A stretch of 64,000 nucleotides of DNA, taken from Methylomicrobium sp. wino1. GTDB taxonomy: Bacteria; Pseudomonadota; Gammaproteobacteria; Methylococcales; Methylomonadaceae. Below the pieces are notes generated by a model that worked only from the letters and a program-made list of their open reading frames with translations, searched no databases and was not told the origin of the DNA. A program made the position numbers and the translations under genes. The stretch lies in the NCBI RefSeq assembly GCF_003932755.1, contig NZ_CP024202.1:2108001-2172000 (forward strand), in the 5' to 3' direction. Positions 57,162-64,000 of the stretch are shown here, piece after piece. Position 1 is the first letter of the stretch. Each line of letters starts with the position of its first letter.

Positions 57162-58418
57162 TTAGCGTTTGCTGCCTTCAGTCGTAAACTCGGGATAAGC
57201 TTCCATACCGCACTCGGAGAAATCGACGCCTTTGTATTCCTCCTCTTCGCTGACTCGGATGCCCATTGTCAACTTGATCAAGTACCAAGTCAGTAGGCTG
57301 CTGAAGAAAACAAAACCGAAGATCGTTACAATGCCGATCAATTGAGCCGTAAAACTGGCTTCTTCATTGGAGAAACAGACTGCGATCAATCCCCACATGC
57401 CGACGACGCCGTGGACTGAAATCGCGCCGACCGGATCGTCGATTTTGAGTTTGTCCCAAGTCAGGATCGAGAAAACGACGATGATGCCGCCCACGGCACC
57501 AATGACAGTGGCCAATAATGGAGATGGCGTCAACGGCTCAGCGGTGATTGCGACCAATCCTGCCAAAGCGCCGTTCAGCGTCATCGAAAGATCGGCCTTG
57601 CCGAACATGAAGTGTGCGGTTAATAAAGCAGCAACAAGTCCTCCCGCAGCCGCCGTGTTGGTGTTGACGAATACCATAGCAACCGAGTTGGCTTCGCCGA
57701 TGTCCGAAATTTTTAATTCGGAACCACCGTTAAATCCGAACCAACCCATCCAAAGAATGAAAGTTCCAAGAGTTGCCAACGGCATATTACAGCCCGGAAT
57801 CGGATTGATCGAGCCGTCCGCGCCGTATTTGCCCTTTCTCGCGCCCAGCAAGAGAACGCCGGCCAATGCCGCGCTCGCGCCGCACATGTGAACCACGCCG
57901 GAACCGGCAAAATCGAGAAAGCCGAGGCCATCGAGAAAGCCTGTGCCCCATTTCCAATAACCTTGCAGCGGGTAGATGAATCCGGTCATTACAATTGCGA
58001 ATACCAAGAATGACCAGAGTTTCATACGTTCGGCAACGGCGCCGGAGACGATTGACATCGCTGTGGCTACGAACACGACTTGAAAGAAAAAGTCGGCCAT
58101 TTTCGAGTAATAGGTTTCTCCTCCGCTGCTTATTACAGCCTCGTTCGTATGGTCATCTCCGAGCAGGAAGCTGATACCGGGCCATACACTGTTGACCGCT
58201 TCGTCCGGGTACATGATGTTGTAACCGACCAGCATGTACATGATGCAGGCGATCGCAAACAAGGCGATATTTTTGGTTAGAATTTCGGTGGTGTTTTTGG
58301 CTCTAACCAAACCGGCCTCGAGCATCGCAAACCCGGCCGCCATCCACATGACCAGTGCGCCGCTCATCAAAAAATAAAATGTATCGAGCGCGTAACTTAA
58401 TTCAACTAATTTATCCAC
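57162..58418 (-). CDS. amtB: Ammonium transporter AmtB, copy 1
   Basis: A 418-residue ammonium channel without a long cleavable signal, thus of the class that begins YALDTFYFLMSGALVMWMA. Pore His motifs are LDFAGSGVVHMCGASAAL and SVHGVVGMWGLIAV, with GFNGGSELKISD. It differs clearly from copy 2, so the two are old paralogues. It lies 23 bases after the first glnK and shares its promoter. Confidence 0.95.
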   Translation of the reverse strand: MDKLVELSYALDTFYFLMSGALVMWMAAGFAMLEAGLVRAKNTTEILTKNIALFAIACIMYMLVGYNIMYPDEAVNSVWPGISFLLGDDHTNEAVISSGGETYYSKMADFFFQVVFVATAMSIVSGAVAERMKLWSFLVFAIVMTGFIYPLQGYWKWGTGFLDGLGFLDFAGSGVVHMCGASAALAGVLLLGARKGKYGADGSINPIPGCNMPLATLGTFILWMGWFGFNGGSELKISDIGEANSVAMVFVNTNTAAAGGLVAALLTAHFMFGKADLSMTLNGALAGLVAITAEPLTPSPLLATVIGAVGGIIVVFSILTWDKLKIDDPVGAISVHGVVGMWGLIAVCFSNEEASFTAQLIGIVTIFGFVFFSSLLTWYLIKLTMGIRVSEEEEYKGVDFSECGMEAYPEFTTEGSKR

Positions 58419-58441
58419 TTTCGATCTCCTCGTTAACGATG

Positions 58442-58816
<375 letters not shown>

Positions 58817-58820
58817 TTAA

Positions 58821-58836
58821 AGCACGGAGCGTGCCA
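58821..58836 (-). promoter_or_regulatory. Candidate sigma-54 promoter of glnK-amtB
   Basis: On the minus strand TGGCACGCTCCGTGCT matches the -24 TGGCAC element exactly and the -12 GC at the correct spacing (consensus TGGCACG-N4-TTGCW, one mismatch in the -12 box). It lies about 40 bases before the glnK start. Confidence 0.65.
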
Positions 58837-58930
58837 TAAAAGCCAAGGATGTTTTTAACCCAAGGTTTGGGCATTCGCATTAACCGGAGATATTGATTTG
58901 TATCAATGTGGTGCGGCTTGCTTTAAACTA

Positions 58931-58947
58931 TGCACCAAAATGATGCT
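58931..58947. promoter_or_regulatory. Candidate NtrC enhancer site
   Basis: TGCACC-N5-GATGCT compares with the NtrC consensus TGCACY-N5-GGTGCA, with two mismatches in the right half. It lies about 100 bases upstream of the sigma-54-like promoter of glnK and about 65 before a similar promoter on the other strand. Confidence 0.5.
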
Positions 58948-59011
58948 AAGCAGCGTGGCCGGTCGGTGATTGACGCTGTTTTTTATAATTGAGATCAATT
59001 AGTTGCTTATA

Positions 59012-59027
59012 TGGCATGTGAAGTGCT
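59012..59027 (+). promoter_or_regulatory. Candidate sigma-54 promoter facing glnA
   Basis: TGGCATGTGAAGTGCT has the -24 GG and -12 GC at the right spacing and shares the GTGCT box of the glnK promoter. It lies 565 bases before glnA, so it would give a long leader. Confidence 0.35.
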
Positions 59028-59591
59028 AATAAATAGTGTGTAGCGATTTCGAAAGAAAGTCGTTTTCATTCGAACATAGCACATGGAATCTAGGTTTTTA
59101 TCTGCGTTGCTGCAAGGTGATGACTCCAGGTTCTAACTCACTGCTATTAAGTCAAGGACTTTTCCGTTCGCCCTGGGCCCTTCGGCTACGCTCAGGAGAG
59201 TTTTGTCGAACCACGAACGGCTTAACTTAATGGCAATGAGGCTCTAGCTTTAAGATATATACATCGCACGGCCACATTTGCGGTTTTCTGACGCGCTCTT
59301 TTGTCCGGTAGCTGCGTTACCTACATGGATGTAGGTAAGGGACGTGAGCAGGAGCGGAAGCTTTGCGAAAACAGTTACATAGCTTGCTATGCGCCTGTTT
59401 CCGCGCCTTGCTACCGAACAAAACAGCATTGCCATAAAATCCGCAAACATGACCGCGCGAAGTATAACAATGAGCAGTTTGGTTTATAAAACTTTTCCGG
59501 GCGGCTATATTGCGACTTAAAAAAATGATATCGTTATCGCGAAATATTCTTAGCAATATATATATGACAATCAACCTAGGAGACAACTTAC
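59028..59591. repeat. Long region upstream of glnA with inverted repeats
   Basis: CGTTCGCCCTGGGCCCTTCG at about 59163 belongs to a dispersed family (also near 51344). A large imperfect inverted repeat runs from about 59280 (GCGGTTTTCTGACGCGCTCT) to 59450 (...GCCATAAAATCCGC), with inner palindromes CCTACATGGATGTAGG and ATAGCTTGCTAT. No coding frame is supported. GGAGA precedes glnA by ten bases. Confidence 0.6.
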
Positions 59592-61001
59592 ATGTCTGTA
59601 GAAAATGTACTTAAAATGATTCAGGAGCACGATGTTAAATTTGTCGACTTTCGCTTTTGCGATACGCGCGGCAAAGAACAGCATGTGACTTTTCCTGCTC
59701 ATGATGTGGATGAAGACCTTTTTGAAGAAGGCAAGATGTTTGATGGCTCCTCGGTTGCGGGCTGGAAAGGTATCAACGAGTCGGATATGATTCTGATGCC
59801 TGATCCAAGCACGGCGGTGATGGATCCGTTTTATGACGATAACACGCTGATTCTGCGTTGCGACATCATCGAGCCGAACGACATGCAAGGCTACGAACGC
59901 GATCCGCGGTCTATCGCGAAACGCGCCGAAGCTTATTTGGCCAGCACCGGTATTGCCGATGCGGCTTTCTTCGGTCCTGAAAACGAGTTTTTCGTATTTG
60001 ACGATGTGCGTTGGTCAGCGAATATTTCAGGTGCTTCATACAAGATCGATTCTTCGGAGGCTGGCTGGAATTCCGAAAAAGCTTATGAAGACGGGAACAT
60101 GGGACACCGTCCAAGCGTGAAGGGTGGTTATTTCCCTGTTCCTCCGGTCGACTCATTGCAGGATATGCGTTCTGCGATGTGTTTGATTCTCGAAGAAATG
60201 GGCATGGTTACCGAGGTGCATCACCACGAGGTTGCAACAGCAGGTCAATGTGAAATCGGTGTTAAATTCGGCACGTTGGTTAAAAAAGCCGATGAAGTGT
60301 TGGATTTGAAATATGTCGTGACCAATATTGCGCATGCTTACGGTAAAACCGCGACATTCATGCCGAAGCCTCTCGTAGGCGATAACGGTAGCGGTATGCA
60401 TGTTCATCAATCCTTGGCTAAAAACGGCGTTAATCTATTTTCCGGCGATTTATATGGCGGCTTATCAGAAACCGCGTTGTACTACATCGGTGGTATCATC
60501 AAGCACGCCAAAGCCTTGAACGCTTTTACCAATGCCTCGACGAACAGCTACAAACGCCTGGTTCCAGGCTTTGAGGCGCCGGTAATGTTGGCTTATTCTG
60601 CACGTAACCGTTCGGCATCGATTCGTATTCCTTTTATTAACAATCCGAAAGGTCGTCGTATCGAAGTGCGCTTCCCTGACTCGACTGCGAATCCTTATTT
60701 AGCGTTCTCGGCAATGCTAATGGCAGGTCTCGACGGTATTCAAAATAAAATTCATCCTGGCGATGCGATGGATAAAGATTTGTACGATTTACCGCCGGAA
60801 GAAGAAAAGGCGATTCCGCAAGTCTGTCATGCCTTCGATCAAGCTTTGCAAGCGTTGGATAACGACCGCGAATTCTTGAAACAAGGCGGCGTGTTTACCG
60901 ATGATGCCATCAACGGTTATATTGCGTTGAAAATGGATGAAGTGACTCGTTTGCGGATGAGCACGCACCCGGTTGAATTCGATATGTATTACAGTTTGTA
61001 A
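59592..61001 (+). CDS. glnA: Glutamine synthetase type I
   Basis: A 469-residue enzyme of normal GSI-beta length. It makes glutamine from glutamate, ammonia and ATP. Landmarks: [10 protein letters not shown], the active-site ENEFFVFD region, [12 protein letters not shown] (ATP/ammonia site), PNAST-like [14 protein letters not shown], and [14 protein letters not shown]. The adenylylation Tyr398 lies in [10 protein letters not shown], so activity should be controlled by GlnE as in enterobacteria. A strong terminator follows at 61022. With glnL and glnG downstream this is the glnALG arrangement, but with a 700-base repeat-rich gap before glnL. Confidence 0.97.
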   Translation: MSVENVLKMIQEHDVKFVDFRFCDTRGKEQHVTFPAHDVDEDLFEEGKMFDGSSVAGWKGINESDMILMPDPSTAVMDPFYDDNTLILRCDIIEPNDMQGYERDPRSIAKRAEAYLASTGIADAAFFGPENEFFVFDDVRWSANISGASYKIDSSEAGWNSEKAYEDGNMGHRPSVKGGYFPVPPVDSLQDMRSAMCLILEEMGMVTEVHHHEVATAGQCEIGVKFGTLVKKADEVLDLKYVVTNIAHAYGKTATFMPKPLVGDNGSGMHVHQSLAKNGVNLFSGDLYGGLSETALYYIGGIIKHAKALNAFTNASTNSYKRLVPGFEAPVMLAYSARNRSASIRIPFINNPKGRRIEVRFPDSTANPYLAFSAMLMAGLDGIQNKIHPGDAMDKDLYDLPPEEEKAIPQVCHAFDQALQALDNDREFLKQGGVFTDDAINGYIALKMDEVTRLRMSTHPVEFDMYYSL

Positions 61002-61021
61002 TAACGAAGCGAAAAATCAAA

Positions 61022-61052
61022 CAAAAAACGCCCCATTCTGGGGCGTTTTTTG
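61022..61052 (+). terminator. Terminator after glnA
   Basis: ACGCCCC and GGGGCGT pair around ATTCT, with an A-run before and a T-run after: a classical rho-independent terminator that may also separate glnA from glnLG. Confidence 0.9.
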
Positions 61053-61704
61053 TTTGGGCGCACCATAAATGCCGGCCAATGATTTTCTCTAATCTCGTTT
61101 TGCACCGGAAATGATGGTGAAAGAGGAAAGGGGCAAGGGGCAAGGGTTAAGGGTTAAGGAGCAGGGTGATCTCAGCAAGAGCATTGCATTCCCACGCTCT
61201 GCGTGGGAATGCAGCCCAAACCGCTCTGCGGTTCGAGGACGCTGGAGGCTCAGTAGGGTACGCTTCGCGTATTATGACAACCCCATATATACCCATCGTA
61301 GATCCTTCTGTGGGACGGGGTTGCAAACCCCGTCTGCATAGGTTTAATCGCACCCTTTTAGAAAAAAAGATCGTCATAGGAAAACTGGTTTTTTGGTCTA
61401 GTATTTTTCTGGTTCCCACACTCCTCCGTGGGAACCCCATACCGTAGCTGCCGAGGCAAGATCGGTATGCATTCCCACACTGGAGCGTGGGAACAAGGAA
61501 AAAACCGTCATCCCGGCAGTGATTATTGGGACTCAGGTCACAAGGACGTGAGAGCCTATGGCAAGACATGGCCCCCCGGAAGTCTTCGGTAAATACCTAA
61601 AATATTTTGGTCTAATATTTGCTTATATGTTAGTAAGACGATCGTTTTCTCTGTATGGATATTTCTTTCTCGATTAATCGATAAACTCATGACTTTAAAA
61701 AACC
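61053..61704. repeat. Repeat-rich gap between glnA and glnL
   Basis: CATTCCCACGCTCTGCGTGG at about 61187, TTCCCACACTCC... at 61418 and ATTCCCACACTGGAGCGTGG at about 61470 are dispersed CCCACGC palindromes. GTAGGGTACGCTTCGCGTA at 61253 is a single arm of the paired repeat. A low-complexity GAAAGAGGAAAGG run is near 61118. A 140-codon minus-strand frame (61147-61569) is repeat-derived. The glnL promoter should lie near the right end. Confidence 0.65.
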
Positions 61705-62754
61705 GTGTATAAAAAGATTCTCGAACACTTGAATGAAGCGGTTTTGCTATTTGATCGGCAGCTTAAACTGATTTACATCAATACCGCCGGCGAGGTGCTT
61801 TTTGCCGATAGTGCTCGACATTTGTTGGGCAATAGTGCCATGGAGTTATTCAAGACGGTCGATACGGAGCAACGGTTGGATTTGGAACAGTGTCTAGGTA
61901 TGGATGAGCCCTTAGTCGATCGTGAATTGACCCTGGACATCATGAATCAGAGCATTACTGTCAACTTTAGTGCGACGCCTGTGATCAATGATGATCAGGT
62001 TACGGAGGTCATTGTCGAGTTGCAACAATTGGATAGGCATTTACGCATTTCGAAGGAAGAGCAACTGATAGCTCAGCAAACAACCGTTCGGATGTTGGTC
62101 AGAGGATTGGCCCATGAAATAAAAAATCCTCTTGGGGGGCTAAGAGGCGCTGCGCAATTGCTGGATCTTGAATTGGATGATCCTGAGCTGAAGGAATACA
62201 CTCAAATCATTATTGCCGAGTCCGACCGGTTGCAAGGCTTAATGGATAAAATGCTCGGTCCTAATAAACTGCCGAATAAAGCGTTATTAAATATTCATGA
62301 AGTTGTCGAGCGGGTCAGACAATTGGTGCTCATCGAAGCGAATGGAAAACTGAGCGTTATTCAGGATTACGATCCTAGTATTCCAGACGTTTTTGCGGAT
62401 AAGAATCAATTGATTCAGGCAGTATTGAATATTGTCCGAAATGCTGTTCAGGCGATGGAAGGCAGCGGAATACTGACTTTAAAAACCAGAGTCTGCCGGC
62501 AAATGACGATCGGTCGCAAGAGAAACAAGTTGGCCGCGAAAATCGATATTATCGATAACGGTCCCGGAATCGATAAAGAGATGATGAGCAAGGTTTTTTA
62601 TCCGATGATTACTGGACGTGCCAGCGGTACGGGGCTTGGTTTGTCCATCGCACAGTCTTTGATCAATCAACATGACGGTATGATCGAATGCGATAGTCAG
62701 CCTGGTCGTACCGTTTTTTCTATTTATTTGCCCCTGGAGAATCACCATGAGTAA
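61705..62754 (+). CDS. glnL: Nitrogen sensor kinase GlnL (NtrB)
   Basis: A 349-residue soluble histidine kinase. An N-terminal PAS domain (about 5-115) is followed by the H-box LAHEIKNPLGGLRG with phospho-acceptor His137, and a HATPase domain with NAVQAMEGSG and DNGPGID near 275-290 and GTGLGLSIAQS. It phosphorylates GlnG when unrepressed by PII. The start is a GTG; no better ATG is in frame. It overlaps glnG by eight bases. Confidence 0.94.
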   Translation: MYKKILEHLNEAVLLFDRQLKLIYINTAGEVLFADSARHLLGNSAMELFKTVDTEQRLDLEQCLGMDEPLVDRELTLDIMNQSITVNFSATPVINDDQVTEVIVELQQLDRHLRISKEEQLIAQQTTVRMLVRGLAHEIKNPLGGLRGAAQLLDLELDDPELKEYTQIIIAESDRLQGLMDKMLGPNKLPNKALLNIHEVVERVRQLVLIEANGKLSVIQDYDPSIPDVFADKNQLIQAVLNIVRNAVQAMEGSGILTLKTRVCRQMTIGRKRNKLAAKIDIIDNGPGIDKEMMSKVFYPMITGRASGTGLGLSIAQSLINQHDGMIECDSQPGRTVFSIYLPLENHHE

Positions 62755-64000
62755 TTCGGGCATAGTTTGGATCGTCGACGACGATAAATCCATCCGCTGG
62801 GTATTAGAGAAAGCCCTGCAAAAAGCCGCGATCGAAACCCGTTCGTTCGCGAATGGTAATGTGTTGCTCGAGGCTTTAAAATCCGAGGAACCGGACGCGT
62901 TGATCACCGATATTCGCATGCCCGGTATCGATGGCCTGCAGTTGTTGAAGAGCGTGCAAAGCAGTCATCCGGATTTGCCGGTGATTGTGATGACCGCACA
63001 TTCCGATTTGGAAAGCGCGGTATCGGCATTTCACGGCGGCGCCTTCGAATATTTGCCCAAGCCGTTTGATATCAAGGAGGTCGTAGAGGTTGTTCGTCGC
63101 GCATGCGAGCATTCCAAGCAACGACAGGAATCGATACAGAATAACCATGTCGTTGAATCGACCCCGGAAATTATCGGTGCCGCACCGGCGATGCAAGAAG
63201 TATTTAGGGCGATAGGTCGATTGGCCCGCTCCCATATTACCGTGATGATCAATGGCGAGTCCGGAACCGGTAAGGAATTGGTGGCCAAGGCTTTACATCG
63301 CCATAGCCCGAGAGCGAATAATCCTTTTATTGCATTGAACATGGCCGCGATCCCTAAGGATTTGATGGAATCCGAATTATTCGGACACGAAAAAGGCGCG
63401 TTTACCGGTGCTCAAGCACGACGGTCGGGGCGATTCGAGCAAGCCAATCATGGAACGCTGTTCCTCGATGAGATCGGCGATATGCCTGCGGAGCTGCAAA
63501 CGCGATTGCTGAGGGTGCTGGCCGACGGAGAGTTTTATCCGGTCGGTGCGCATTCATCGGTCAAAGTCGATGTTCGGATCATTGCCGCAACACACCAAAA
63601 TCTTGAAGCCTTAGTCGCTCAAGGCCGGTTTCGCGAGGATTTATTTCACCGCTTGAATGTTATTCGTATTCATATTCCGCCGCTTCGCGATCGCCGAGAA
63701 GATATTCCGTTGCTGATGCAGTATTTTTTGAGTAAAGCCGCGGCCGAGTTGAATACCGAATTAAAGGTGCTTAAGCCGGATGCCGAACAATTCTTGAAGG
63801 CTCTGGAGTGGCCGGGCAATGTACGCCAGCTCGAGAACCTGTGTCGTTGGCTGACCGTAATGGCTTCAGGCCGGGAAATTCATAAGAATGAATTACCGCC
63901 GGAGTTGTTGCATAGTCGTGAAGAGTCGGGCGGGGCGGATGAGAACTGGCAAGGGGTGTTGAAGAAAAATATAGACTACCAATTGCATAACGGCGATCAG
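62747..64000 (+). CDS. glnG: Nitrogen response regulator GlnG (NtrC), 3'-truncated by the window edge
   Basis: 418 residues are visible. The receiver domain has VDDD at about 9-12 and the phospho-acceptor Asp55 in ITDIRMPG. The AAA+ domain has Walker A GESGTGKE (170-177), GAFTGA (217-222) for sigma-54 contact, Walker B LFLDEIGDM and the arginine finger region. The C-terminal Fis-type DNA-binding helix is cut off. Phosphorylated GlnG would activate sigma-54 promoters, here probably those of glnK-amtB and glnA. ATG 62747 lies within the last codons of glnL, so translation is coupled. Confidence 0.96.
   Translation, partial: MSNSGIVWIVDDDKSIRWVLEKALQKAAIETRSFANGNVLLEALKSEEPDALITDIRMPGIDGLQLLKSVQSSHPDLPVIVMTAHSDLESAVSAFHGGAFEYLPKPFDIKEVVEVVRRACEHSKQRQESIQNNHVVESTPEIIGAAPAMQEVFRAIGRLARSHITVMINGESGTGKELVAKALHRHSPRANNPFIALNMAAIPKDLMESELFGHEKGAFTGAQARRSGRFEQANHGTLFLDEIGDMPAELQTRLLRVLADGEFYPVGAHSSVKVDVRIIAATHQNLEALVAQGRFREDLFHRLNVIRIHIPPLRDRREDIPLLMQYFLSKAAAELNTELKVLKPDAEQFLKALEWPGNVRQLENLCRWLTVMASGREIHKNELPPELLHSREESGGADENWQGVLKKNIDYQLHNGDQ

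Noticed and set aside
61147-61569. Minus-strand open frame of 140 codons between glnA and glnL
   Set aside because: It runs through several CCCACGC palindromes and the GTAGGGTACGC arm; repeat-derived.

Overview
The window looks like chromosome of a gammaproteobacterial (type I) methanotroph, probably of the Methylomicrobium/Methylotuvimicrobium kind. The evidence is a formaldehyde-activating enzyme (Fae), a formyltransferase/hydrolase subunit A (FhcA), a MoxY-like two-component pair, a fructose-6-phosphate aldolase-type transaldolase, several PEP-CTERM proteins, and moderate G+C with very many short dispersed palindromic repeats. Genus-level placement is inference.

Layout. 1-543: end of a trypsin-like protease. 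898-6520: a five-gene zinc-homeostasis-type cluster (two COG0523 GTPases, DUF1826, a stand-alone FhcA homologue, FolE2) behind a good Zur-box match. 6545-8403: umuDC with a GTTC-N7-GTTC repeat upstream. 8404-10777: repeat-rich, gene-poor, with one coiled-coil membrane protein and one broken gene. 10845-15330: ABC ATPase, FtsX-type permease and AttH/CrtC-like lipocalin. 15784-32805: PEP-CTERM-related region (two TPR proteins, three PEP-CTERM proteins, a TPR-sulfotransferase, a large dihaem peroxidase), broken at 26.1-29.6 kb by decayed Rpn-type nuclease genes and a decayed toxin-antitoxin pair. 33349-40005: E1-like adenylyltransferase, RND exporter, hotdog-like protein and two LuxI-like PEP-CTERM/exosortase-associated acyltransferases. 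40153-43272: ettA and an IS110 element sitting inside an older repeat. 43513-50890: SRPBCC protein, MoxY-like kinase and regulator, transaldolase-like enzyme, fructosamine kinase, fae and two unknown genes. 51567-55067: a large DUF748/AsmA-like protein. 55244-64000: nitrogen regulon (two glnK-amtB pairs, glnA, glnL, glnG running off the end).

How the genes work together. The nitrogen block is a coherent NtrBC circuit: GlnL/GlnG would act through sigma-54 promoters and an NtrC-like site between divergent glnK and glnA. The zinc cluster reads as a starvation set in which FolE2 replaces zinc-dependent FolE, and by analogy the FhcA copy may replace the housekeeping one. The 33-40 kb block looks like an acyl-compound synthesis and export locus tied to the PEP-CTERM surface system, although no exosortase gene lies in the window. 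No rRNA, tRNA, CRISPR array or phage structural gene was recognised.
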